Part shown: positions 26,374 through 35,831 of the stretch, one piece after another | How the letters are laid out: the number at the start of each line of letters is the position of its first letter | Position numbering within the stretch: the stretch's first letter is position 1 | From: SABI01 sp963663665 | GTDB taxonomy: Bacteria > Spirochaetota > Spirochaetia > Sphaerochaetales > Sphaerochaetaceae | Direction of reading: 5' to 3' | Length of the DNA: 64,000 nt | NCBI GenBank assembly: GCA_963663665.2 | Contig: CAXXKP010000001.1 | Coordinates: forward strand, 1-64,000 | The notes under the pieces: generated by a model | The model's database searches: none | What the model was told of the DNA's origin: nothing | The model's input: the letters and a program-made list of their open reading frames with translations, nothing else | Position numbers and translations under genes: made by a program

Positions 26374-27654
26374 ATGAATGCGAAAAAGAAAGGGATCATG
26401 AATTGGTATTTTGGAACAAATCTATTATACAGAATTCTTATTGGTCTAGTTCTCGGTGCTTTGGTTGGAATTATTTTTGGTGAAAGTATTGCATGGCTCA
26501 ACCCACTTGGAAGCCTGCTCGTTAATTTACTTAAGATGATTGTCATGCCTGTAATACTTGCAACCCTCGTAGTTGGAGCTGCAAGTATTAACCCTAGATC
26601 TTTAGGTAAAGTTGGTGTGAAGATTATAATTTACTACATACTTACTTCTGCTTTTGCTGTAATTATTGGTCTTTTAATGGGGAATATTTTCAAACCTGGT
26701 AGGAATCTCAATCTTGCAGGAGCAGCGGGAACTGCAGGAAAAGAGTTAGTTAAACCTAAATTTGTAGATACTCTACTCAAAATTATTCCAACCAATCCAT
26801 TCGGTTCTATTTCTAGCGGAGATGTTCTTCCAGTAATTTTCTTTGCAATTCTTCTTGGTCTTGCTATTTCATACTTAAAATTAAGTAAAGATGAAAGAAT
26901 TAAGAAAAGTGCTCAAACACTTTTTGAAATTTTTGATGGATTAGCTGAGGCAATGTATCTTATCGTCAATGGCGTACTTCAATATGCTCCTATTGGTGTA
27001 TTTGCTCTAATCGCAGTTGTATTTGGCAAACAAGGCGCCGCAGCATTTGGGCCACTTGGAACAGTAACGATAGCTTCTTTCTTAGGTTATATTCTTCATG
27101 TTTCAGTTGTTTATACTCTCATGCTCGTGATTTCGAAATTAAGTCCAAAGAAATTCTTCAAAGGGGCAAGAACTGCAATGATTACAGCATTTGTTACCCG
27201 TAGTAGCAGTGGAACACTTCCTGTCACCATGAAAGCAGTTGATGAGAACTTGGGAGTTTCTAAGAAAGTGTATTCATTTACACTCCCACTTGGCGCTACC
27301 ATCAACATGGATGGAACTGCCATTTATCAAGGTGTTTGTGCTCTGTTTATTGGTTTTGCAATCGGCATGCCACTCTCTCTTGGACAACAAATAACTGTTA
27401 TCTTGACTGCAGTTCTCGCTTCGATTGGAACAGCTGGTGTTCCTGGAGCTGGAGCAATTATGTTATTGATGGTTCTCGATTCAATTGGACTTCCTGTTGT
27501 TGCGGGTACTCCAGTAGCAGCAGCTTATGCTATGATACTTGGTATTGATGCTATTCTCGACATGGGTCGAACAAGCGTCAACGTCACAGGCGACATGGTT
27601 GGAACCTGGATTGTAGCAAAAAGTGAAAAGATGATTGATGAAAGTAAACTCTAA
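26374..27654 (+). CDS. Dicarboxylate/amino acid:cation symporter (DAACS family)
   Basis: 426 residues; AAGGAG before ATG 26374. Eight-helix GltP/DctA fold with hairpin motifs SSSGTLPVTMKAV (HP1 serine stretch), LPLGATINMDGTAIYQGV (unwound helix with the NMDGT motif) and TAGVPGAGAIMLLMV (HP2). It imports glutamate, aspartate, dicarboxylates or small neutral amino acids with Na+ or H+. The adjacent Asp/Glu-racemase-family gene overlaps its 3' end by 17 bp, which favours an acidic amino acid substrate. Probably controlled by the upstream two-component system. Confidence 0.9.
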   Translation: MNAKKKGIMNWYFGTNLLYRILIGLVLGALVGIIFGESIAWLNPLGSLLVNLLKMIVMPVILATLVVGAASINPRSLGKVGVKIIIYYILTSAFAVIIGLLMGNIFKPGRNLNLAGAAGTAGKELVKPKFVDTLLKIIPTNPFGSISSGDVLPVIFFAILLGLAISYLKLSKDERIKKSAQTLFEIFDGLAEAMYLIVNGVLQYAPIGVFALIAVVFGKQGAAAFGPLGTVTIASFLGYILHVSVVYTLMLVISKLSPKKFFKGARTAMITAFVTRSSSGTLPVTMKAVDENLGVSKKVYSFTLPLGATINMDGTAIYQGVCALFIGFAIGMPLSLGQQITVILTAVLASIGTAGVPGAGAIMLLMVLDSIGLPVVAGTPVAAAYAMILGIDAILDMGRTSVNVTGDMVGTWIVAKSEKMIDESKL

Positions 27655-28417
27655 TATTGATAAAATCATTGTAATTTTAGGTGGTGTAGGTCCAGCAGCT
27701 GGTGTTGACCTACACCGTCTTGTTATTGAAAACACGCCTCACATCACGCGAGACCAAGATCACTTGCGAGTAATTCATCTCTCATTTAGTGACCTTATTC
27801 CAGACAGAACAGAATCGCTTAAAAACAACACTACAGATATTCCTTCTTACAATATGGCTCTCCTCGTTGAAAGTATCATCCCAACATGTGATGCATTCCA
27901 TTGCCAGTGTGTCGTTGGTATTCCTTGTAATACATTTCATGCACCCGCCATATTCAACAGTTTTCTTGCATACATGAAACCATACAAGAAATTTGTTAAA
28001 GTTGTTCATATGATTGATGAGACGATAAATTATCTAGCAACAATTGTAGAAAAAGGGGATCAAATAGGTATCCTTAGTACAACAGGAACTCGAAATGCTC
28101 GCCTTTACGATGATCAACTAAAGAAGAGAGAATTTAATCCCCTATATGTAGACGATCAAGAGAACATTCACTCATCAATCTATCATCCGACATGGGGAAT
28201 AAAAGCAGTGAGCGGAGAAAGTGATGAGAATAAAGGAATACTTTTCACTGCATTAGAAGAATTATACCGAAAAGGGGCAAAGGCAATTATCTTGGCATGT
28301 ACAGAAATTCCTCTTGTGGTAAGAATGAACCATTATAAAGAAATTCCCCTTATAAACCCAGTTTCTGTGCTCGCTAAAGCGCTCATTAGAGAAGCCAGGA
28401 ATGAAAGTAAATTATAA
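27638..28417 (+). CDS. Aspartate/glutamate racemase family protein
   Basis: 259 residues. ATG 27638, inside the symporter gene's end, is a better start than TTG 27635; coupling is likely. ILGGVGPAAGVDLHRLV is the N-terminal phosphate-like loop, and the two catalytic cysteines lie in VGIPCNTFHAPA and LACTEIPLVVR. Members interconvert D and L forms of Asp or Glu, or act on hydantoins and maleate. Canonical members often read CNTAH where this one has CNTFH, so substrate may differ. Together with the symporter it suggests use of a D- or L-amino acid. Confidence 0.8.
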   Translation: MKVNSNIDKIIVILGGVGPAAGVDLHRLVIENTPHITRDQDHLRVIHLSFSDLIPDRTESLKNNTTDIPSYNMALLVESIIPTCDAFHCQCVVGIPCNTFHAPAIFNSFLAYMKPYKKFVKVVHMIDETINYLATIVEKGDQIGILSTTGTRNARLYDDQLKKREFNPLYVDDQENIHSSIYHPTWGIKAVSGESDENKGILFTALEELYRKGAKAIILACTEIPLVVRMNHYKEIPLINPVSVLAKALIREARNESKL

Positions 28418-28623
28418 GATATTGCTCTTATGGTTAATAATTAATTCAGCATTAAACTATATTTAGCTATTTATATAGCCTTCTTATAATATTTCAATGA
28501 TCTTATTTATGTAATAGTTCATAAAATATTCAAAATTACTAGATAAAACTTTCCCACTAGAGTAACATGTTTTATTGTTGACATATCCATATTTCATGTC
28601 ACCTAAAAGTGGGGAATATACCA

Positions 28624-29577
28624 ATGAATAAAAATATAATAATCGCAGGTGCTGGCGTATTTGGGACTGCACTTGCACAACGACTTTCGTGGAATACAAA
28701 TAATACCATTACGATGTACTCGATTGAACCTGATGTGGTTGAGGACATTAATAATAATCATCAAAACAGTAAATATTTTCCAGGTAGACACCTACATAGT
28801 GATATCACTGCAACAGGAGACATTTCTTGTGCCTACACAGCAGATGTACTTTTTCTTGCTATCCCTTCTTCTCAAATCAAAACTTATACGCACTCTATTT
28901 TCCCATCAATGAGAAGTAAAGCATTAGTCGTTAATTTATCTAAAGGATTTAGTGATGATGGAACTTTCTTAACAAATTCAATTCCTTTTACTCGTCTCGT
29001 TGCCTTAAAAGGGCCCACTTTTGCAGTCGAACTTATGAATGGAGTCCCTTCTGCCATGACTGTAGGAGGGTCGCATGATTTGTATGATGAACTTAAAAAG
29101 CTCTTTATAAACACAGGTATTACCCTTGACCACACTCTCGATATTAACGGAGTGGAGTTGATGAGTGTACTTAAGAATATGTATGCAATTGCAATTGGAA
29201 TAGTGAGCGGTCGTTATAATTCAGCTAACGTAGATTTTCTTATCCTCACCCGTGCCGTAAATGAAATGAGAGCCCTAGTTCAACTCTTTGGATGTAATAG
29301 TGAAACTATTTTTAATTACTGTGGTATTGGGGATCTTGGACTAACAAGTTTAACTGATTTATCAAGGAACAGAACTCTCGGACTTCTCATTGGGAAAGGA
29401 TTTTCTAATGACCCTAAAAGTAGTACAGTAATCGAAGGTTTACGAACGATTAAACTTATTGGGGAATTAGTAAAAAAGAAACAATTACAAAACAGATTTA
29501 TCCTCCTTGATTCTCTGTATAAGTTGGTATACGGGGAGTCTACGCTTAATGATTACATAGTTGCTGTAGTATCTTAA
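28624..29577 (+). CDS. gpsA: NAD(P)-dependent glycerol-3-phosphate dehydrogenase-like protein
   Basis: 317 residues from ATG 28624 with GGGG upstream. IIIAGAGVFGTALAQRLS is the dinucleotide fold; LVNLSKGF, LKGPTFAVEL, VLKNMYAIAIGIVSG (catalytic lysine) and CGIGDLGLTSLTDLSRNR follow in the GpsA order. It is somewhat shorter than typical GpsA (about 330-340). GpsA makes glycerol 3-phosphate for lipids; presence beside a racemase and symporter is odd, so a specialised paralogue is possible. IS copy 2 inserted into its 3' end, but the 139-bp duplication leaves the coding sequence and stop intact. Confidence 0.82.
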   Translation: MNKNIIIAGAGVFGTALAQRLSWNTNNTITMYSIEPDVVEDINNNHQNSKYFPGRHLHSDITATGDISCAYTADVLFLAIPSSQIKTYTHSIFPSMRSKALVVNLSKGFSDDGTFLTNSIPFTRLVALKGPTFAVELMNGVPSAMTVGGSHDLYDELKKLFINTGITLDHTLDINGVELMSVLKNMYAIAIGIVSGRYNSANVDFLILTRAVNEMRALVQLFGCNSETIFNYCGIGDLGLTSLTDLSRNRTLGLLIGKGFSNDPKSSTVIEGLRTIKLIGELVKKKQLQNRFILLDSLYKLVYGESTLNDYIVAVVS

Positions 29578-29600
29578 TAAGGTGGAAATTTTCACTATTT
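29462..29600. repeat. 139-bp target duplication, left of IS copy 2
   Basis: Identical to 31746-31884. It contains the last 116 bp of the gpsA-like gene plus 23 bp downstream. Confidence 0.93.
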
Positions 29601-29623
29601 CCTGAGTTTTCGCGGAGAAAGAC

Positions 29624-29674
29624 GAAAAAGAGGTGCTAATACATTGTAATATAACAATATATGGAAGCACCTCT
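29624..29674 (-). terminator. Transposase terminator, IS copy 2
   Basis: Mirror of the copy 1 terminator: AGAGGTGCT (29629-29637) and AGCACCTCT (29666-29674), with the U-run toward 29624. Confidence 0.75.
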
Positions 29675-29701
29675 GTAGAATATATCAGTAGTACGTCAGT
29701 T

Positions 29702-31584
29702 CTATTTCTTAGTTGCCGCAAGCATACTTCTTATCGCTGAACTTGTGTAAATGTTTCTTCCAAAATCAATATTAAGTCTTTCATGTAGCCTTTGAAGTAC
29801 TTTACTATAGTAGAGTGTTTTGAACGTATTATCATTTAATTGATCCACATTCGCTCTTCTCAATGAAGTAATAATCTGTTCAGACGAGTATTCATGGTCC
29901 AATTCATGTTCAAGAATTCTTACAATCAACAATGAGATGAAGCATGTGAGGAAGTGGAATTAATTCTTTCTTCTCTAGAAACATATACAGGTCTCGCATC
30001 GAGTTCGCTCTTAGTGACTCTGAAGGTTTGTTCTATCTTCCACAGTCCATGGTACATATCTACAATGTCTAAGGGTGTAACTATTCTATTGAGCTGAAGC
30101 ATTCCTTCTTTTTTCAGCCATCGACTCTTCCTGCCAAACAGGTTCTCAATTTCCCCAGTTTCTTTCCCTCTCTCATCCACTAACAACTTTAATCCAGTTA
30201 CATTAGTCTCTATGACATAGAATCCATCAAGAGACTCATCTTCTTCTAGCTTTTCAAAATCAAATATAATCTTTGCATCATATGTTTCAACTTGGCTTTT
30301 TGTCTTCTTGTCATAAATCTGGGTCTTCAGGTATTTATTCTTCCCATGATTGTTATCTACGACATCCTTGCTATGCGAATGTGATGAAGTGAGTGCTTTC
30401 TCTACTGCCCCTTGTCTATCAAGCTTAGCCCGAGCAGCATACTTAGCTGACCAGTAGACAATCTGGTAATGTCCAACTCCTTTTACACTCTTTCTCTCTC
30501 CATCAGTATTATTAACATACGTATCTTTTACTTCATCTAAAACTTTATACATGAAAGAAACGGAAGTTGTAGTATCTAAAGTGCTAATCTGTCTCCCACT
30601 CTCATCAAATTTTATGTATCCATCAAGATCTCTTACGCTCTTTTTGAGTACATCAGTTCCACCTCTTACTGATTTACTAAAGATGTATCCATTATGATTG
30701 GTAATAACATCACTAATATTGTCTCCACTCATCATCCCTTTGTCTGCAACAAAGATGATGTGATCCATATCGAGCTGGTTTCTTACCTTTTCACTCATAG
30801 GAGTAAAAGTCTTGCAGTCGTTCGTGTTTCCTGGAAACAAATCATAGGTGACAGGAAACCCCTTGTCATCCATAAACAGTCCCATTTGAACAATAGGACT
30901 CGGACGGTGCTCTTTACTCACACCCTTTCTTCTAAAGGAATCTTCATTATCTATTTCAAAGTAGTAGTTAGTTACATCATAGAATAAGAGAGTGGAATCT
31001 CTGTTGTACTGCTCTACCATCATTCTATGGAGATGCTGAAGAAGATCTTCTGAGTAATCAGGGAGAATACTCAAAGACCGATACACAGCATTAAGGTCAA
31101 AATCCATCTTGTCAAAATACTTATCTTTATGAGACCAGGCAGCACGTTTAGACCCTGGCTCAAGTATTCTCTCATACACAAGAAGCTTCAACACAGAAGT
31201 AAGATTGTAGCCAAGGTTTAGGTATTTGCGCCTATCATCAATGAATTTGTGAATACCTAGATTATGGAACACCTTACTTATTGCAGCATAGCCAATATTT
31301 TTAACACAGTCATAACTCTCTGTATTCTCATCAAAGGGGAGGATGGCTTGTGGAGAAAACTCAATAGTGATGGATTTTAATGCTTCCTGTTTGTCTTTGG
31401 TTTTCTGCTTGGCAACTTCTCTGAAATGCTTAATGGGATCATCATACTGCTTTTCCAACTCATCTAGATATCCGAGACGCTCCACCTTCTTACTGCTGGG
31501 AGGACTGTTCGGCTTTCTATATGCTTCAGCAAAATATAAAACAATACGACCATTTTTATCGGGTGGGCTTTTTTTCACAAACAT
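29702..31584 (-). pseudogene. IS1634 family transposase, frameshifted
   Basis: Same predicted protein as the intact transposase up to EERINS, then one C is missing from the CCC of the intact copy (GG at 29957-29958 on the plus strand), so the frame shifts and stops after about 552 residues. The remaining C-terminal part (LIVRILEHELDHEYSS onward) is still open in the other frame to 29702. All three catalytic residues precede the break, but the helical tail is lost. A sequencing error in a short homopolymer cannot be excluded. Confidence 0.88.
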
Positions 31585-31745
31585 ATCATTACTCCTTGAA
31601 GAATTATATCACAATATAAGATGTACTACAATGTGCTACGTAATATTTCTTTAAAAAATATTTAAAAAGACAAAAAAAAAGACCGTTAGGCCATTAGGAT
31701 TGAGTTTTTTTAGATTACGCTTTATTTATAAGTGACAAAGACCGG

Positions 31746-31884
31746 GGGAATTAGTAAAAAAGAAACAATTACAAAACAGATTTATCCTCCTTGATTCTCT
31801 GTATAAGTTGGTATACGGGGAGTCTACGCTTAATGATTACATAGTTGCTGTAGTATCTTAATAAGGTGGAAATTTTCACTATTT
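31746..31884. repeat. 139-bp target duplication, right of IS copy 2 (with gpsA-like 3' remnant)
   Basis: Exact repeat of 29462-29600. The first 116 bp are a dead copy of the C-terminal codons of the gpsA-like gene, including its stop; it sits directly upstream of the adenine deaminase gene. Confidence 0.93.
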
Positions 31885-31922
31885 TAAGGTACTATATTCC
31901 TACTTATGAGGATGAATAGCTT

Positions 31923-33662
31923 ATGGAATTGAATAAATTGAGAAGTGTATTAGATTCTGCATCTGGAAGAAGTCCAGCAGATATAGTCTTTAAGAATGCG
32001 TATATTGTTGATGTTTTTAATAAAGAGATCTTTATTTCTGACCTCTATGTAAAAGATGGTATTATAACAGGCTTTGGAGATGAAAATTTTCCGTCTCCAC
32101 GTGAGATTATAGATTGTAGTGGCAAGTACATTGTCCCAGGTTTCATTGATTCGCATGTTCATATAGAATCATCTCACTCTTCCCCTTCTGCTTTCAGTGA
32201 TGCGATTGTTCCTCAAGGGACTACAACAATAATTGCAGATCCTCATGAAATATGTAATGTCAGTGGAATTAGTGGACTTGATTATATGCTAGAAGCAACA
32301 GAGAATACTCCGCTTCAAGCTTTTTTCATGATCCCTTCATGTGTTCCCGCAACAAGCAGTGAACACTCTGGTGCTATTATAGATGCAAATAGTATTGCAA
32401 GTAGAATCAATCATGAGAGAGTATTGGGTTTAGGAGAGATGATGAATTACCCCGGAGTTATCTGGGGAGACGAAGAAGTTCTTAAGAAAATCCTTGTTGC
32501 GAAAGGGGTTAAGAAGATAGTTGATGGACACTCTCCTGGAATTGAAAAGGGAGAACTCGATGCATATTCCTCAAGCGGGATCCTTACCGATCATGAGTGT
32601 GAAACACCTTCCGAATTAGTTCAAAGAATCAAGCGGGGTATGTATGTAATGTTACGTCAAGGTTCTGCTTGTAAGAATGTCATTCCACTTCTCAAAGGGG
32701 TTACAAAAAGTAATATCGAGTATTGCCTCTTTTGTACTGATGACAAACAACCAGAGAGTATCCTAAAAGAGGGACATATAAATTATAATGTAAATATATC
32801 AATCGATGCAGGAATGAATCCAATAGATGCTATTGCAATAGCAACTATCAATGCAGCTAAATGCTATAATCTAAAGGATAGAGGAGCTATTGCCCCAGGA
32901 AGAAGAGCAGACTTTTTAATTACGAAAGGACTAGAGAAAATAATTCCAGAGAAAGTCTACATAGGTGGCTCCTTAGTAGCAGAAAACGGGAAAATCGTTG
33001 AACCTAGTATTGCAATCGAACCTAAAGGGGTTGCATCTGTTATGGATGTAAAGAATTTTACAAAAGCATCTCTTGCCCTTAACATAAAAAACCCTCATGT
33101 AAGAGTCATCGATATCATCCCAGGTGGAGTGTTAACAAAAAAAGGGGAAGCTCACGTTACAATAGAACATGGGGTGTGGGTTCATAACAATCATCAAGAT
33201 ATTCTCAAATTAGTAGTAATAGAGAGACACCATGGAACAGGATATATAGGAAAAGCTCTTATCAGAGGATATGGCTTAACCCATGGTGCTGTTGGAACAA
33301 CAATAGCTCACGATTCACATAATATCATAGTAATTGGAGATAATGATGAAGATATGAGTATTGTAGTAAATTCTCTTATCTCAATAGGTGGTGGAATCTC
33401 AATGGCAAAAAATGGGAAAGTAATTGGCTCTCTTGCACATCCAATAGCTGGTTTAATGAGTGATAAGAGCTTGCCCGAAGTCCATTCATCAATGGTGAAA
33501 CTTCATACCTTGGCCTTTGAAGAGTTTAATATTCATAAAAATATAGACCCATTCATGACTCTCTCATTTATGGCACTTCCTGTAATTCCAGAGCTAAAAC
33601 TCACTGATATGGGACTTTTTGATGTAACGACATTCTCTTTTACTGAATTAGAAATTGAATGA
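31923..33662 (+). CDS. ade: Adenine deaminase
   Basis: 579 residues; GAGGA at 31908-31912 precedes ATG 31923. Metal site GFIDSHVHIESSHSSP, followed by IIADPHEICNVSG, GLGEMMNYPGVI, VDGHSPG and FCTDDKQPES, all characteristic of the AdeC family; the C-terminal domain holds LPVIPELKLTDMGLFDV. It converts adenine to hypoxanthine and ammonia for purine salvage or nitrogen supply. Probably once co-transcribed with the gpsA-like gene, now separated by IS copy 2. Ends 2 bp from the convergent cyuA-like gene. Confidence 0.92.
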   Translation: MELNKLRSVLDSASGRSPADIVFKNAYIVDVFNKEIFISDLYVKDGIITGFGDENFPSPREIIDCSGKYIVPGFIDSHVHIESSHSSPSAFSDAIVPQGTTTIIADPHEICNVSGISGLDYMLEATENTPLQAFFMIPSCVPATSSEHSGAIIDANSIASRINHERVLGLGEMMNYPGVIWGDEEVLKKILVAKGVKKIVDGHSPGIEKGELDAYSSSGILTDHECETPSELVQRIKRGMYVMLRQGSACKNVIPLLKGVTKSNIEYCLFCTDDKQPESILKEGHINYNVNISIDAGMNPIDAIAIATINAAKCYNLKDRGAIAPGRRADFLITKGLEKIIPEKVYIGGSLVAENGKIVEPSIAIEPKGVASVMDVKNFTKASLALNIKNPHVRVIDIIPGGVLTKKGEAHVTIEHGVWVHNNHQDILKLVVIERHHGTGYIGKALIRGYGLTHGAVGTTIAHDSHNIIVIGDNDEDMSIVVNSLISIGGGISMAKNGKVIGSLAHPIAGLMSDKSLPEVHSSMVKLHTLAFEEFNIHKNIDPFMTLSFMALPVIPELKLTDMGLFDVTTFSFTELEIE

Positions 33663-33664
33663 AA

Positions 33665-34951
33665 TTAAGACTGCATAATACTTAAGATAACCTCATCAGT
33701 TTCTGCCATACCTTCTCTGCCAAGTCTCTCCAATGCACTTAGAGTCTCCTCTATCCCTGATTTAAGGATTCCACTATTATCTTCGAGCACAATTGACTGC
33801 ATAGCAAGTTTATGAGCAACGATTGCTGCATCTACAGATGAGACAATTTTAAGAGCACAGCTTGTCTTTGCTCCATCACAGACGATTCCACTCACATTCC
33901 CAATGATATTCTTAAGGGTATCTTCTATTTGTTGTCCAGAACCACCACTTAAATATGTATAGGCAACAGCAGTCCCACAAGCAGCACTTACTGCACCACA
34001 GAAAGCAGATAATCTTCCTATTCCAGCTTTAATTCTAATTGCAACAAGATTACTGAGTACAAGAGCTCTAATAAGTTTTTCCTCTGAAATATTCATGTAC
34101 TTTGCAAATATCACAATTGGTAATGATGCGGTGATACCTTGGTTACCACTGCCACTATTGGTCACTACAGAGAGTTCACATCCATTCATCCTTGCCTCAC
34201 TTGCACTACCAGCATAGGCTTTTCCCAATTGATAAGGATCTCCGTGAGCCATTTCCTGAAGAGATTTCCCAATACCTATTCCGTAGGTACTTTTAAAACC
34301 CTCTTCAGCGATTGCTAGATTATACTCAATTTGCCTCATGATTATGGGCTTTACACAGGGGATATCGACTGTTTCAGCAAAAGTAATGACTGTGTTCATA
34401 TCAAGCTGGTGATAAAAAGAGAGTGGAATCTTTTTCACATAGGAAGATTGTACAGATTCAAGATTATCTCTCATCCCATTATGTTCGATTCGTACAATAT
34501 TCGTGTGTGTACCTGCGATTTCAACCTCTACATATTCATCTTTACTCTCTAGTCTTACTTGGATATGGAGAATCTCTTTACTTTTACTGATCCCTACTGT
34601 ACAAAAATTTTCACTCAACAATTTTTCTAACTGAGCACGGTGGTCGTCGTTCACATAGGAGAGTACTTCTAAAGCTGATTCACTCTCTCCTACAACTACC
34701 CCAAGAATCGTTGAAACAGCAACACCTTTTCTCCCACCAGAAGAAGGAACTACTACTGATTTAACGTTTTTTATAATATTTTTTGAACAAAGAGTATGAG
34801 CAGTGAGGGGGAAACTTGAAAGGTGCTTTCTTGCAACAGCTGCTGCATATGCTATAGCGATCGGTTCGGTACAACCAGCTGCCGGAATAAGTTCTTGAGT
34901 AAGGATTGATACAATTGTTTTATAGTCGATATGAGAATGCTGCGTAGACAT
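33665..34951 (-). CDS. cyuA: L-cysteine desulfidase family protein (CyuA/YhaM-like)
   Basis: 428 residues; GGGGTGA precedes ATG 34951. LIPAAGCTEPIAIAYAAA near the N-terminus, NGCELSVVTNSGSGNQGITA in the middle and VCDGAKTSCALKI near the end supply the cysteines expected for the iron-sulfur cluster of the serine-dehydratase-alpha-like/UPF0597 family. CyuA breaks cysteine into sulfide, ammonia and pyruvate. No cyuP transporter or cyuR regulator is next to it. Serine dehydratase activity is an alternative. Confidence 0.85.
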   Translation of the reverse strand: MSTQHSHIDYKTIVSILTQELIPAAGCTEPIAIAYAAAVARKHLSSFPLTAHTLCSKNIIKNVKSVVVPSSGGRKGVAVSTILGVVVGESESALEVLSYVNDDHRAQLEKLLSENFCTVGISKSKEILHIQVRLESKDEYVEVEIAGTHTNIVRIEHNGMRDNLESVQSSYVKKIPLSFYHQLDMNTVITFAETVDIPCVKPIIMRQIEYNLAIAEEGFKSTYGIGIGKSLQEMAHGDPYQLGKAYAGSASEARMNGCELSVVTNSGSGNQGITASLPIVIFAKYMNISEEKLIRALVLSNLVAIRIKAGIGRLSAFCGAVSAACGTAVAYTYLSGGSGQQIEDTLKNIIGNVSGIVCDGAKTSCALKIVSSVDAAIVAHKLAMQSIVLEDNSGILKSGIEETLSALERLGREGMAETDEVILSIMQS

Positions 34952-35201
34952 TGAGTCACCCCTAGTATAATATATTCAAAGTAGTCGTCACTGCCTTGTT
35001 ATTCTATCAGTAGGATGATTGAGAAGCAATCTTGAATTCAATATTTTCAATAGCAGGACTCTCTACTATGAGAAGTGTACTATATGATTTGGCTTCTCCA
35101 TAAGAGCCATCTGTTACGAACAGATTCGCATGAAGTACGTACGATATAAATCATCCAAAATTGATTAAAAAACATTCAATTCCCTCATACGTGGCAAAGA
35201 G
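34952..35201. other. Intergenic region between divergent genes
   Basis: A+T-rich spacer before the chromate-transporter promoter; no further structure that I can support. Confidence 0.4.
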
Positions 35202-35229
35202 TTTGCATAATTCTCTTTCTTTCTATAAT
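35202..35229 (+). promoter_or_regulatory. Predicted promoter of the chromate transporter pair
   Basis: TTTGCA (35202-35207), 16 bp, TATAAT (35224-35229); AAGGGG follows before ATG 35253. Confidence 0.55.
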
Positions 35230-35252
35230 ATCGTCTTTTGTAAGGGGAATAT

Positions 35253-35831
35253 ATGGAAAAAAAGAAGGGACAACATATACTCATCACATTATTTTTATCA
35301 ACATTGAAATTAAGCACATTCACCTTTGGTGGTGGCTATGTCATTGTTCCTTTAATGAGACAGTTATTTGTTGAAAAGCTGCACTGGATTGAAAAAGAAG
35401 AGATGCTTGATATCATTGCTATCGCTCAGTCTGCCCCGGGACCTATTGCAGTTAATACCTCTGTATTAGTAGGTTACAAAATGAAAGGGATTGTTGGAGC
35501 CCTGGTTACCCTCTTTGGTACGATTCTACCACCGATGGTCATACTCACTATTATCTCACTTCTGTATACCCTTATAAGTGAAAATCAAGTGATTAGACAA
35601 TTACTACTTGGAATGAGAGTCGGTGTAGCTTCTGTTATTCTCCATGCTGTATATGTGATGGCAAAGAATGTCATTTCATTAAAAAAAATCCTTCCAGTCA
35701 TCATTATGGTAATCTCTTTCATCCTTTCCTATATCTTAAAAATGAATATTATCTACATTCTCCTTATAAGCGGTACTGTTGGAGTAATACACTACCTTTA
35801 CCAAAACAAGAAAGAAGGAGAATCAGTATGA
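35253..35831 (+). CDS. Chromate transporter family protein, first half
   Basis: 192 residues, about five to six membrane segments. STFTFGGGYVIVPLMRQLF and AIAQSAPGPIAVNTSVLVGYK are the hallmark motifs of the CHR domain (FGGG and PGP). Short, single-domain CHR proteins work as pairs of opposite topology. Substrate is often unproven despite the name. Stop and start overlap with the next gene (ATGA). Confidence 0.88.
   Translation: MEKKKGQHILITLFLSTLKLSTFTFGGGYVIVPLMRQLFVEKLHWIEKEEMLDIIAIAQSAPGPIAVNTSVLVGYKMKGIVGALVTLFGTILPPMVILTIISLLYTLISENQVIRQLLLGMRVGVASVILHAVYVMAKNVISLKKILPVIIMVISFILSYILKMNIIYILLISGTVGVIHYLYQNKKEGESV

Larger units (their letters stand above)
29601..31745 (-). mobile_element. 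IS1634-type insertion sequence, copy 2 (2145 bp, frameshifted)
   Basis: Same element as 21406-23551 in opposite orientation, one base shorter because of a single-base deletion in the transposase. Ends CCTGAG... at 29601 and ...CCGG at 31745. Flanked by the exact 139-bp repeat. It splits what was probably one operon, gpsA-like followed by adenine deaminase. Confidence 0.9.

Noticed and set aside
30694..30987. Antisense open frames inside both IS copies
   Set aside because: They mirror the transposase frame, have no ribosome site and appear in both copies only because the IS is repeated.
21273..31884. Long direct repeats as CRISPR, phage attachment sites or a composite transposon
   Set aside because: Each repeat pair is exactly two copies, unique to its own IS, and abuts the IS ends. 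The two pairs are unrelated, so they are target duplications; the DNA between the two ISs holds ordinary metabolic genes and has no common outer repeat.
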